Shown here one piece after another: positions 1-7,562 of a stretch of DNA of 21,535 bases. The stretch covers positions 1,473,205 through 1,494,739 of the forward strand of contig NZ_GL629647.1 of the NCBI RefSeq assembly GCF_000185845.1, written 5' to 3'. The notes under the pieces were generated by a model that saw only the letters and a program-made list of their open reading frames with translations, was not told the origin of the DNA and did not search any database. Both the position numbers and the translations under genes were made by a program. The stretch's first letter is position 1, and each line of letters starts with the position of its first letter. Origin of the DNA: Segatella salivae DSM 15606 (GTDB taxonomy: Bacteria > Bacteroidota > Bacteroidia > Bacteroidales > Bacteroidaceae).

Positions 1-375
1 ACGGCCCCAATCCAAATGTTTTTAAAGAAAAGTTTGAAAACTTGTGAAATTTTTCGCGTTGTTTGACAAAACAAGGCAAAAAGCATAACCAAATGCAAGA
101 CTTCAGGCGACAATTCCACACAAAGCACGCTGCAATATCAGGCAAAGAAAAACCCATAAAATAATCCTCGACAATAAAACGACGACGGCGGCGACCTTTT
201 CTTTCTTTCTTTTCGTCGTTCTTGTTCTTTGTTCTTGTTCTTAGTTCTTAAGCAACTTAACTCCTTGATTATCAGCAATCCCATTTGTTAATTTATCTAA
301 ACCATTGAACACTCGCTGAGAAATGGGCGAAAATTGGAGTGAAAATGGGGAAAGATTTGAGGAAGATTACACCAC
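1..375. other. Non-coding stretch at the window edge
   Basis: I see no supportable gene here. A minus-strand frame is open from an ATG at 157 to the window edge (about 52 codons). It is rich in Phe, Cys and Leu, resembles no family I know, and was not called. The stretch holds a small dyad at 30-43 (AAGTTT, GA, AAACTT) and the simple-sequence tract at 198-249. It lies beyond the terminator of the minus-strand restriction remnant. Confidence 0.6.
198..249. repeat. Pyrimidine-rich simple-sequence tract (CTTT and GTTCTT units)
   Basis: A run of CTTT-type units (about 198-213) is followed by five copies of GTTCTT starting at 218, 224, 231, 237 and 244, spaced 6 or 7 bases apart. The opposite strand reads as AAGAAC repeats. 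No open reading frame uses the tract, so a coding phase-variation role is not supported. It is best read as slippage-prone spacer DNA. Confidence 0.7.
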
Positions 376-427
376 GAAAAAGGTGGGATTAGGCTGCCAA
401 ATAATTTGGCCGATCCCCTCCCACCTT
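376..427 (-). terminator. Intrinsic terminator of the restriction-helicase remnant
   Basis: AAGGTGGGA (380-388) pairs with TCCCACCTT (419-427). The interior carries a second dyad, GCCAAATAATTTGGC (396-410). On the minus strand the stem is followed by a short T run. It begins 25 bases past the helicase remnant's stop codon, where a minus-strand terminator would be expected. Confidence 0.65.
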
Positions 428-452
428 ATTATATATAATGCAGATTCAGAGT

Positions 453-1861
453 TTACGACTTAAACACACTATCCAAAAATGTCTCCATCTCACCCGCTTT
501 TGCAGCCGGAAGACTATCAGCGAAGCGCAAATGATGTTCATTTTCTGCAATATGAATCGTGTCATCGAAGCCCAGAATATAACGCAAAGCAATGCGATAG
601 ATACACTCCGTCGGTGCAAGTCCATAGACCTGATGCTTGAAAATATGGCGCAATCGCTCTTCATCATCAGGAAAAGCACGACGCATTCCCTCGCTATTAT
701 ACAGGCGTTTCACGATTTCCGTAATGTATTGTCCCGATTTCATATACAAATCGGCAAACGTTTTATCAGGGTCATCAAAGCAACCGGGATTCTCTTCTTC
801 CAGTAAATCCACCATCTTTCTTACCACTTTTTTCGGTGTAAAGATCTGATTTGTCTTCTGTGGAGGAATATAATTAAAGATATCTTCATCTGATGTAGCC
901 TCAAAATAGTTTGCCAACCGCCGCCGAAGTTTCATAAACTCTTTCACCGAATCATTGAAAACCACCTCATCAAAGAATTGACTACTCACATGATCAATCA
1001 GCTGTTCTTCGGCACTCTTTCCTTGTTTTTCTTTCTTTTCACTATATTTTTCTATGCTATGGGCTATCAAGTCAGCGTCACCTCCGCCCGAAGCCGTATC
1101 AGCCGAAAGCCCATTGGCCATTTCTTCATAATTGGTCAGCGTGCGTGCCGGGTCAAAGTCAAAGATGTAGGCATTCTCTTTACGATGAAACTGCCCATCA
1201 CTCCCTTTATATAAATAAGGTATTTGTGCACGAAAAGCAGCCTGCATATACTGCGCTGGGCTTTTCATGTTACTCAAAATCAGCACGCCTGTCCACTCCC
1301 GAACACTCACTCCGGTGGTGAGTTGACCAACAGATAGCGTTATCGTTCCTTGCGGATGTTCGGCTATAGCCTTACGAACACGACGCAAAGCTCCCTCATC
1401 TTCTATCACTTCATCATTGTCGGTCTTACCATCTCCGGCTGCAACCACAATCTCAAAGTCGGCAAATTTGGGATGACGTTGCATGTCTCTGAGTTTCTCT
1501 GCAAGTTTCTTTGCAGCATCAACACGATTCAACAACCAAAACGTGTGACGCAATTCATGACGCAATTCGGGCGTAGAAAAAGGATAACGTGGCTGCCGCG
1601 ACAACGCATCCAACCATTTGTCAATGGCCTCATCGTGTACAAACTTGCCCCGATCAACACGAAAAAACTCATTCAAGTCAAAGGCATAGGCTTCTGTATC
1701 GCCTTCAATCTCAACACCTTCTCTCACCTTTGCCATGACAATATCACTCATTCGATAGGTAAACATGTTGAGTTTTGGCATCTCTTCATAAGGGTTTACC
1801 CCCTCATGTGCCTCGTCTATCACGAGCAAATCCCACTGAAGCTTAGCCACTTCGTGCAATT
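453..1861 (-). pseudogene. Restriction-system DEAH helicase with methylase-like C-terminus, truncated and internally deleted
   Basis: This frame stays open for about 469 codons. It opens directly at the DEAH box (VIDEAHEG, about residues 13-20 of the TTG-started frame), so the N-terminal helicase half with the ATP-binding P-loop is missing. The helicase C-terminal lobe follows (TLSVGQLTTGVSVREW; MKSPAQYMQAAFRAQ, about 174-212). Then comes a methyltransferase-like segment (IFTPKKVV about 339; DLYMKSGQYITEIVKRL about 370-386). From memory of this family, about 80 residues including the helicase SGTP motif appear missing near 1797, and a longer stretch near 1070. The C-terminus looks natural for the family. 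No ATG lies at the start, and the frame is joined to a methylase fragment in another frame. It is probably non-functional as a restriction enzyme, but the long open frame suggests recent or stepwise loss. Domain calls are firm. The internal deletions rest on recalled homologues. Confidence 0.75.
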
Positions 1862-2056
1862 TACATCGCCATGTTCACCCGTAATGGCGGCTACAGTGAT
1901 ACTATCGTGCCACCTAAAGCCGTCACCCAACTCGGCATAACTATCCGTTGCCCAGAAGATATTCTGTTGTGTGGTGTGGTCTTTCAATAGTACTTCGAGC
2001 AGGCCTGGCGTCTCTTTAAGCACTCTATTCTCAAGAATATCTATTGGTTCTGACAT
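1862..2056 (-). pseudogene. N-terminal remnant of a restriction-modification DNA methylase
   Basis: The frame begins with ATG at 2056. Its first 65 residues (ILENRVLKETPGLLEVLLKD, then NIFWATDSYAELGDG and ITGEHGDV) match what I recall as the start of methylase subunits that sit beside DEAH-helicase restriction proteins in gut and oral Bacteroidota. After V65 the similarity stops and the reading continues 13 codons into helicase DNA in the wrong frame (stop at 1820). All catalytic methylase motifs (the FxGxG-like motif I and NPPY) are absent. The simplest reading is one deletion that removed the methylase body together with the helicase N-terminus. The original promoter and start codon appear to remain. 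Confidence 0.7.
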
Positions 2057-2078
2057 GATTTAATCGGGTTAGTGAATG

Positions 2079-2105
2079 CAAAGTAACAAAAAAATAATGA
2101 ACAAA
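2079..2105 (-). promoter_or_regulatory. Candidate promoter of the restriction remnant
   Basis: On the minus strand TACTTTG (2085 to 2079) fits the TAnnTTTG -7 element. A TTTG lies upstream at 2105 to 2102, but the spacer is only 16 bases, shorter than the usual 19-20. The position, about 23 bases before the methylase ATG, is sensible. Confidence 0.4.
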
Positions 2106-2333
2106 AGGAATGAATCTCTAAGAAAAAGTGATTTGTTTATTGATTCTTTGGGTCACCAAGCTCCTTATTTGGTTTCATTTTCTCCCTGTCTGTTTCTTTC
2201 AAATAAGATTTCCATAGTCCATGCTTTATCTCAACACAACCGACAATCCGCTTACAATGCTCCCTCACCCCATGATGTCTTCAATAGAAAGAACTTAAAG
2301 ATTACTAAACAAAGGACAAAAAATGGCATTACA

Positions 2334-2365
2334 TTTGTAGGGAGACAAAGAAAGAAGTAAATTTG
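2334..2365 (+). promoter_or_regulatory. Bacteroidota-type promoter for the Bax-inhibitor gene
   Basis: TTTG (2334-2337), 20 bases, then TAAATTTG (2358-2365) match the -33/-7 pattern exactly. A second -7-like TACATTTG occurs at 2330-2337. The expected start of transcription is near 2372, giving a leader of about 85 bases before the ATG at 2456. The rest of the 2106-2455 gap shows no supportable gene. Confidence 0.7.
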
Positions 2366-2455
2366 CAAAGTGCTGTAAGAGAATGTTATGCAATGGCGCA
2401 CGACTTTCGATTTGCACCACAAACACAAACAAAATTATTATTAAACAAAGAGAAT

Positions 2456-3190
2456 ATGGATTTCAAAGAATTTAATGACAGAGTGCGAGACATAGAATAT
2501 GGCAACTCTGAACCGTCTTATTCAGCAGCCTTTCCGGCACTGATTCGCAAAGTATATCTATGGATGACCTTCGCATTGGCTATCAGTGGCATCGTTGCTT
2601 ACGGCGTAGCGACATCACCCAATCTATTGATGCTCATCTATTCTAACAAGCTTGTATTCTGGGGAATCATAGCCGTTAATTTCCTATTGGTATGGAAGAT
2701 TAGTGGAAGTACAATGAAACCCAACCGCTCATTGGCTGCCACGACGTTGATGTTTGCCCTTTATTCGGTACTCACGGGTGCCATATTGTCGTTCATCTTC
2801 GTTGTTTATGCACCGACAGCCATCATCAAAACATTCTTTATTACGGCTGGAATGTTTGTATCAACTGCGGCTTATGGCTACTTCACAAAGAAGGACTTGT
2901 CTAACTGGGGCGGTTTCCTCACCATGGCTTTGCTTGGTCTTATCCTTGCACTTGTAGTCAATATGTTCCTAAAGAGCAGTTCATTAGACTATATTATCAG
3001 TATTGTGGGCGTGATTGTTTTCGTGGGACTGACCATCTGGGACAGCCAAACCATCAAACGCCAACTGGCAGAAATGCCCGACGTTAGCGAGGCCTCACAG
3101 AAGCTTGCCGTATGCGGTGCACTCAGCTTGTACTTGGATTTCATCAACTTGTTCCTCTACTTGCTGCGCATTTTCGGTCGCGACAGATAA
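2456..3190 (+). CDS. Bax inhibitor-1/YetJ-YccA family membrane protein
   Basis: This 244-residue protein is almost entirely hydrophobic after about residue 28 and fits the seven-helix Bax inhibitor-1 fold. Family hallmarks at the C-terminus are WDSQTIKRQ (D196) and LYLDFINLFLYLLRIFG (D228). These two acidic residues correspond to the aspartate pair that acts as a pH-sensitive latch in the Bacillus YetJ calcium-leak protein. The frame extends upstream to a TTG at 2363, but the ATG at 2456 gives the usual N-terminus (MDFKEFNDRV) and clears the -7 element at 2358-2365. In bacteria the physiological role is poorly defined: a membrane ion leak or an association with membrane proteases has been proposed. 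The lipoprotein gene follows after 24 bases and is probably co-transcribed. Confidence 0.88.
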   Translation: MDFKEFNDRVRDIEYGNSEPSYSAAFPALIRKVYLWMTFALAISGIVAYGVATSPNLLMLIYSNKLVFWGIIAVNFLLVWKISGSTMKPNRSLAATTLMFALYSVLTGAILSFIFVVYAPTAIIKTFFITAGMFVSTAAYGYFTKKDLSNWGGFLTMALLGLILALVVNMFLKSSSLDYIISIVGVIVFVGLTIWDSQTIKRQLAEMPDVSEASQKLAVCGALSLYLDFINLFLYLLRIFGRDR

Positions 3191-3214
3191 TCATTAATTA
3201 TATTCGACATCGTA

Positions 3215-3862
3215 ATGAAGAAAAGAAACTTGGTGGCAGCAGGTGTGCTGACCACCTCTCTCATGCTGAGTAGCTGTGGCATTACAGCCAATGGCTCGGG
3301 CAATAACAATGGAGGCAACATCTTAAGTGAAGTACTTGGCAACATGGGAAACGTCGGTACGGTGGGCAATGTGTTAGGCAGTGTGCTTGGTATTGACAAG
3401 CCTTCGGAACGCGATATCATTGGAAGCTGGCACTATAGTGAACCAGGTGTGGCCTTCACCAGTAAGAATGCCTTGGCCAAAGCAGGTGGCGAAGTCGCTG
3501 CAGCTCAGGCAAAAGCAAAGTTGGAAGAAAGCTATCGGTCGGTTGGTTTCAGGCGCGATAACACGCAACTAACGTTCAACAGCAACAAAACTTTCAATGC
3601 TCGACTGCTTGGAAAGACCTTTAATGGCACATGGACTTACGACAATAATGAGCAGAAAATCACACTAAAGACACTGCTCTTCACTATCCCCGTCTATGCA
3701 AAGCGCACCACTTCGGGAATGAGTTACCTCATGGAGTCCAAGAAACTATTAACCATTTTGCAGACGGTTTCAGCCCTCAGTGGCAACAACACCCTGCAAA
3801 CGGTTGGCGATTTGAGCAAAAACTATGACGGAATACGCATGGGATTTGAAATGAAGAAATAA
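3215..3862 (+). CDS. DUF4923-type lipoprotein
   Basis: The 215-residue product has a lipoprotein signal (MKKRNLVAAGVLTTSLMLSSC) with lipidated Cys at 21. A Gly/Asn/Val-rich linker follows (about 25-62), with repeated GNV/GSVLG-like elements. The globular part starts at DIIGSWHYSEPGVAF (about 68-82). It also contains QLTFNSNKTFNARLLGKTFNGTWTYD, a lipocalin-like strand pattern, and ends in GIRMGFEMKK. The overall pattern fits the DUF4923 family of Bacteroidota envelope lipoproteins, whose function is unknown to me. It follows the Bax-inhibitor gene closely and is ended by a strong hairpin terminator, so the two probably form one operon. Confidence 0.8.
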   Translation: MKKRNLVAAGVLTTSLMLSSCGITANGSGNNNGGNILSEVLGNMGNVGTVGNVLGSVLGIDKPSERDIIGSWHYSEPGVAFTSKNALAKAGGEVAAAQAKAKLEESYRSVGFRRDNTQLTFNSNKTFNARLLGKTFNGTWTYDNNEQKITLKTLLFTIPVYAKRTTSGMSYLMESKKLLTILQTVSALSGNNTLQTVGDLSKNYDGIRMGFEMKK

Positions 3863-3923
3863 GCTTTTGTGCTTTCATCACGTGGACATCAGCCGATTGA
3901 AACGTGATAACAATCATAAACAG

Positions 3924-3973
3924 AAATGGAGAATATCAAAGACTTTGGCTGAGATATTCTCCATTTTGTTTTC
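3924..3973 (+). terminator. Intrinsic terminator after the lipoprotein gene
   Basis: A 14-bp perfect stem (AAATGGAGAATATC at 3924-3937 with GATATTCTCCATTT at 3953-3966) has a 15-base loop and is followed by a T-rich run (TGTTTTC). It lies about 60 bases past the stop codon at 3862. Confidence 0.85.
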
Positions 3974-4040
3974 AATCAGCGTTATAAATACCCTCTAACG
4001 CCCCAACTTCTCACCACGTTTTTCTCAAGAAAGAAGAAAG

Positions 4041-4070
4041 AAAAACAAGGTAACAAACTACTCTTTGTTA
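4041..4070 (-). terminator. Weak candidate terminator of the GH110 gene
   Basis: TAACAAA (4051-4057) and TTTGTTA (4064-4070) form a 7-bp AT-rich hairpin that includes the stop codon of the galactosidase gene. On the minus strand it is followed by CCTTGTTTTTC. The stem is weak, so this is tentative. Readthrough could end at the hairpin at 3924-3966. Confidence 0.35.
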
Positions 4071-5825
4071 TGGCTTTAGAAACTTATTGTCTTTGATAGT
4101 CACCCTACTACATCCTTCAAGAATCCTCCATTTATTCCCAACCCATGAGGAAGGCGCTTCAACTTTCACCTCATTTCCCTTGAAAATCAACTGCGATGTG
4201 CTCTTGGCATAAAGCAAAGGATTCCCCAAAGTGACGAAGAAGTTATTGATGATACGCACATTTTGATGCACAGGTCGACGTGCATCAACCTCTGTGTTCG
4301 ATGGATTTAAGGCAATAACGGCATGTGAAGGACCACCATTATAGGCACAATCTATAAACTTGTTGTTCTCAATCAGCACATCCTTTACAGGCCCAGATTC
4401 ATACCATCCGGCAGCATCGCCCTCTATAAGAATGGCACTCATGCCCGTATAACAATAGGTGTTGTCACGGATAATCACTCTCCGCGGTGTGGTAACAAGC
4501 GTGCCACGCGTGCTGGTTCGAGAGAAAAAACAATGCCGAATGTCTACTTCGGGCGTACAACTAAGGTTCTCTACGCAATCACTTTGCAAGCGAACATTGC
4601 TCGGAATGGGCCGCATGAACATCACTTCTACTATCCGTGGTGACTCCATTCGCACTGCTTTTATGGTGTTTTCTGCATAGCGTTGCATGGTAGAAGGACG
4701 CACAAAAGCCACTGTATCGCCAATAAAATAGGCATGAAAGCCATAGCTTTGAGGGTGCATGAAGCGTAATTTGAGCGTATAATCATCAACCTTTTCTACG
4801 GCTTGTAAATTGGTTCCATGCACATTAATGCAATCATCTTGCGCACCAAGAAACCTACAACTGTCAATCACAACCTTGCCACTACAACCCGAAAAATGCA
4901 TAAAGTCGGCCGAAGATGCCAATATTCGTGTGCTGTTTTCACGCGGTTCACATCTCACCCGAAGCATCTTGATGTTTCGACAATACTGACTCACAATGCC
5001 TAATCCGTGCATATAGTGCACGCCTACATTGTAAAACGTGATATTTTGGCTTTCAAACAAGAACATTCCCACCTGATCTCGGATGATATCGCGCACCGTA
5101 ATGGTATGGTTTTCCTTAAAATCCTTCGCCAAATCTGTTGCAAAATGTACTACATTTGGTGCCACTTCAACCGCCTTAGCCTGTGAGAGAACGTCCCAAC
5201 CACGGCTATAATAAAAGTGCTTATTAGTGGGATCATACTCTATGCAATGGGCTTTGTTCGTCCGCCAACCCTCTCCTATCCACATCATCTTCCCTTCGAC
5301 AATCGCAAATTTGGAGTCGGGATGCACACGAGCCGTTACTCCATGCGCATCAACTTTAAGGTAAGTGAGTTCCGAACCGCCAGGTCTTTCAAAGTCAAAA
5401 TGAATATTTTGCAGCCTCATCCCCTTGCAATGGGCAAAAGAAAGCATCGTCATCTTGCCATGAAACATCAGCGTTGCGTCATTTCCTTCAATGGTTAGGC
5501 CGCTCATCTCTTCGAACAACAGACCTATTGTCTTTACTTTTGAGGGACATTCTGTTTCAGACGAGGTGTTGGAAATATAGTATTCACGCCGCGAAGCATC
5601 GGTAGGCCACAGGTCATAACGCCCAGATTGAAACACAACAACCTTGCTTTTCCAACGCTTGCAATCGGCAATCAGGGTCTGCAAACGAGCCGTTTGGTCT
5701 TCGTAAGTGTTGGGATGCACCCCATAGTCGGCCACAAACAGCGTATCATGGAGGGCTGCTTGTGCAGACAACGTGACAAAAAACAAGCATACATTCAGCA
5801 ACAACCGCAATTTATTTTCTTTCAT
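4068..5825 (-). CDS. Secreted GH110 alpha-1,3-galactosidase (right-handed beta-helix)
   Basis: The 585-residue product starts with a signal peptide (MKENKLRLLLNVCLFFVTLS, cleavage probably after AQA-23). A right-handed parallel beta-helix follows, with many NI/NV-type turns such as SQNITFYNVGV, RNIKMLRVRC and VLIENNKFIDC. The active-site region reads SSADFMHFSGCSGK (D307) and FLGAQDDCINVHG (D330, D331). The 23-residue spacing from the first Asp to the Asp pair matches the catalytic Asp321/Asp344/Asp345 arrangement I recall for a characterised GH110 enzyme. GH110 enzymes are inverting exo-galactosidases that release terminal alpha-1,3-galactose from blood-group-B or linear alpha-Gal glycans. 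The frame extends upstream to 5891, but only the adjacent ATGs at 5828 and 5825 give a clean signal peptide. It stands alone, with no SusC/SusD pair nearby. Whether it takes branched or linear substrates cannot be read from the sequence. Confidence 0.85.
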   Translation of the reverse strand: MKENKLRLLLNVCLFFVTLSAQAALHDTLFVADYGVHPNTYEDQTARLQTLIADCKRWKSKVVVFQSGRYDLWPTDASRREYYISNTSSETECPSKVKTIGLLFEEMSGLTIEGNDATLMFHGKMTMLSFAHCKGMRLQNIHFDFERPGGSELTYLKVDAHGVTARVHPDSKFAIVEGKMMWIGEGWRTNKAHCIEYDPTNKHFYYSRGWDVLSQAKAVEVAPNVVHFATDLAKDFKENHTITVRDIIRDQVGMFLFESQNITFYNVGVHYMHGLGIVSQYCRNIKMLRVRCEPRENSTRILASSADFMHFSGCSGKVVIDSCRFLGAQDDCINVHGTNLQAVEKVDDYTLKLRFMHPQSYGFHAYFIGDTVAFVRPSTMQRYAENTIKAVRMESPRIVEVMFMRPIPSNVRLQSDCVENLSCTPEVDIRHCFFSRTSTRGTLVTTPRRVIIRDNTYCYTGMSAILIEGDAAGWYESGPVKDVLIENNKFIDCAYNGGPSHAVIALNPSNTEVDARRPVHQNVRIINNFFVTLGNPLLYAKSTSQLIFKGNEVKVEAPSSWVGNKWRILEGCSRVTIKDNKFLKP

Positions 5826-5888
5826 CATTTGTGAATTGTCATATCTACATGTAAGGTGCATCGCTCCAAAAAACGCGATGATATTTGG

Positions 5889-5896
5889 CAAAGGTA
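5889..5896 (-). promoter_or_regulatory. -7 promoter element upstream of the GH110 gene
   Basis: The minus strand reads TACCTTTG (5896 to 5889), a perfect TAnnTTTG, about 60 bases before the start codon. I see no matching TTTG at the usual distance upstream. A short 6-bp dyad (CATCGC 5859-5864, GCGATG 5875-5880) lies in the presumed leader. Confidence 0.5.
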
Positions 5897-6487
5897 AACA
5901 TTATCTCTGATAACTCACCCCCTTTAATAAGATATATTCCACGAAAAACAAATCTCCTGCGGTGAAGAACATCCGCCGAATGACCCCCCAACAGCCATTA
6001 ACCCACTTTTCCATTGCCCATCCATCTGATTGAAAGGCACTTAACTCGGGAACACAATTTGGCTGAGATGACGTGATAAAAGCACGCAGATGGTGGCACC
6101 ATCTGAGTCAAATGGCCCAACAATTTGACGCTGTTTGCAAAATCGGTGGCAAAGGAAGAGGAAATGCCCTGTGAATAGGCATTGGCAGAAAGGAGGCGGG
6201 ACGCTGCACAACGGGACATGAAGAGTGGAACGACTGCATTGTCAAGAAGAATTAAAACGAAATGGTTTTACAAATAAATCTATTCTTTTGAGGATAGAAC
6301 AAGACCGAGCGTTTGCGTTTGTTTGCATGGATATAGCATTAGAAAGAACAAATATGTTGGCTCAATACAAGTGAGATGAGCTTCCAATTTATCATCATGC
6401 GCATGCCAATAAGCATTCAACAAGGGATAAAAGCATGATTTATTGAACGTTATTTTCTATGAAAAAGGCAGATTATTTGTATTTTTA
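5897..6487. other. Intergenic region between the GH110 gene and argR
   Basis: About 590 bases with no supportable gene. The part around 5980-6230 is richer in G and C than typical intergenic DNA here and carries several dyads. The strongest are listed separately at 6087-6129. Another pairs AATGCC (6163-6168) with GGCATT (6178-6183). A 73-codon minus-strand frame at 5998-6219 resembles nothing I know. The stretch could be a decayed gene or a dispersed intergenic repeat, and I cannot tell which. Confidence 0.6.
6087..6129. repeat. Two adjacent inverted repeats in the GH110-argR gap
   Basis: CAGATGGTG (6087-6095) and CACCATCTG (6097-6105) form a 19-bp palindrome with a single central base. Immediately after, GTCAAAT (6107-6113) and ATTTGAC (6123-6129) form a second dyad with a 9-base loop. 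No T run follows on either strand, so this is not a standard intrinsic terminator. Confidence 0.75.
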
Positions 6488-6519
6488 TTTGGTTAGACTG
6501 CTGTTTATTCGTACCTTTG
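6488..6519 (+). promoter_or_regulatory. argR promoter
   Basis: TTTG (6488-6491), 20 bases, then TACCTTTG (6512-6519) is an exact Bacteroidota -33/-7 promoter. Transcription should start near 6526, giving a leader of roughly 25 bases before the argR ATG. Confidence 0.8.
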
Positions 6520-6540
6520 CAGACCTAAAACGAATAAACA
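6502..6540. promoter_or_regulatory. Inverted repeat straddling the argR promoter, candidate ArgR operator
   Basis: TGTTTATTCG (6502-6511) is repeated exactly in inverse as CGAATAAACA (6531-6540), with 19 bases between. The left arm abuts the -7 element and the right arm lies just past the presumed transcription start, so a protein bound to both would block transcription. GAATAAA and the bases after it resemble known ARG boxes (the Bacillus type has TGAATAAA). Because part lies upstream of the start of transcription, it is more likely a protein site than an RNA hairpin. Autoregulation by ArgR is inferred. Confidence 0.6.
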
Positions 6541-6549
6541 TACAAACTG

Positions 6550-7023
6550 ATGAAAGTAAAGACAAACCGATTAGAAACGTTGAAACTCCTTATCTCCAGC
6601 GGTGAATATGGTAGCCAAGAAGAAGTACTTGTAGCACTAAAGAAAGAAGGATTCACGTTGACTCAGGCCACACTTAGTCGTGACTTGAAGCAGCTGAAAG
6701 TAGCAAAAGCCGCAAGTATGAACGGCAAATATGTTTACGTTTTGCCTAATGAAACCATGTATAAACGCATTCATAAGCCACTTTCTGCGGCTGAAATGAT
6801 GATGACACCAGGCTTTATTTCCATTAACTTTTCAGGCAATATAGCTGTCATTAAGACGCGACCGGGGTATGCAAGTAGCATCGCTTATAACATTGATACC
6901 AGCGAAATGCCCGAAATATTGGGTACAATTGCGGGCGATGACACGATTATTGTTGTGATCAAAGAAGGCGTAAGTCATGAAGAAGTGACTGAAAGTTTGA
7001 GTCAACTGATGCCGGGATTCTAA
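6550..7023 (+). CDS. argR: Arginine repressor ArgR
   Basis: This 157-residue protein has normal ArgR length. The N-terminal winged helix-turn-helix (about 8-60) contains the family's ATLSRDLKQL recognition segment (S43-R44). The C-terminal oligomerisation and arginine-binding domain (about 88-157) contains EILGTIAGDDTIIVV, with the GTIAGDD signature at 125-131 and the DD pair that contacts arginine. ArgR forms hexamers and represses arginine synthesis, or activates breakdown, when arginine is bound. Here it is not followed by arginine biosynthesis genes. The next gene encodes a PspC-domain protein 190 bases away. Its promoter carries a perfect inverted repeat suggesting self-control. Confidence 0.95.
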   Translation: MKVKTNRLETLKLLISSGEYGSQEEVLVALKKEGFTLTQATLSRDLKQLKVAKAASMNGKYVYVLPNETMYKRIHKPLSAAEMMMTPGFISINFSGNIAVIKTRPGYASSIAYNIDTSEMPEILGTIAGDDTIIVVIKEGVSHEEVTESLSQLMPGF

Positions 7024-7213
7024 AGCATTACGCTCAATGTTTCGTGTCTTATCTATGATTTTGGAGTGTAAGAAATAAGGATTTTAGCATCAATTCTTAT
7101 AGAAGAAGAAAATAATTTGAGTTATTTTTTGCCCCAACTGCAACTTTTCCATCATCAAAATGCGTCTAACGCATGAATGACAAATAAAGCAACAAAACAT
7201 AAAAGGAAAGAAT

Positions 7214-7423
7214 ATGGAAGATAAAAAGAAATTAATGCGCTCCTCATCTGACAAATGGCTTGCAGGAGTTTTAGGTGGAATAGCCAATTATTTGGGTTGG
7301 GATCCAGCCTTGCTACGCCTCTGTTATCTGCTATTGACCCTTTGCAGTGTGGGCTTCCCCGGTGTTATTGCATATATCATTCTATGGATGTGTATGCCCC
7401 AAGACATCAACACGCAACCATAG
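7214..7423 (+). CDS. Small PspC-domain membrane protein
   Basis: The 69-residue product is a single PspC domain: a short charged N-terminus (MEDKKKLMRSSSDKWLAG), then VLGGIANYLGWDPALLRLCY, then a membrane helix (about 36-60, LLLTLCSVGFPGVIAYIILWM). PspC of Proteobacteria senses envelope stress, but stand-alone short PspC proteins of Bacteroidota have no settled role. The start follows a weak AAGGAA purine patch (7202-7207). The 190-base gap after argR contains a small dyad, ATGCGT-CTA-ACGCAT (7160-7174). No clear promoter was found there, so it may be read through from argR. A strong terminator follows. Confidence 0.85.
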   Translation: MEDKKKLMRSSSDKWLAGVLGGIANYLGWDPALLRLCYLLLTLCSVGFPGVIAYIILWMCMPQDINTQP

Positions 7424-7462
7424 AACAGGGAAACGAGAACGTCGTTACAAACAAAGCATAAG

Positions 7463-7500
7463 ATGCTGCACAAACCATTAGGGTGTGTGCAGCATTTTTT
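7463..7500 (+). terminator. Intrinsic terminator after the PspC-domain gene
   Basis: A 10-bp perfect stem (ATGCTGCACA 7463-7472 with TGTGCAGCAT 7486-7495) is followed by a T run to 7500. It separates the argR/PspC pair from the XRE-cupin operon. Confidence 0.9.
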
Positions 7501-7562
7501 GGTTTATTAATGTTATATTGAAATTAAAAGCAAACCAAAAGTAACTATTCGACAACTTTTTG

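Noticed and set aside
1..157. Minus-strand frame open to the left edge (MGFSLPDIAACFVW...)
   Set aside because: Only about 52 codons, odd composition, no known similarity. It may be chance, and the edge prevents a decision.
1350..1940. 196-codon plus-strand frame opposite the helicase remnant
   Set aside because: It is the antisense shadow of the helicase/methylase remnant, whose own translation has clear family motifs.
2076..2360. 94-codon plus-strand frame upstream of the Bax-inhibitor gene
   Set aside because: It overlaps both predicted promoters of the divergent genes and shows no recognisable domain.
5859..5880. Possible riboswitch or attenuator in the GH110 leader
   Set aside because: Only a 6-bp stem is visible, with no known riboswitch core and no terminator-like T run.
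5998..6219. 73-codon minus-strand frame between the GH110 gene and argR
   Set aside because: It resembles no family and runs through palindromic intergenic sequence. It is possibly a decayed gene, but unsupported.
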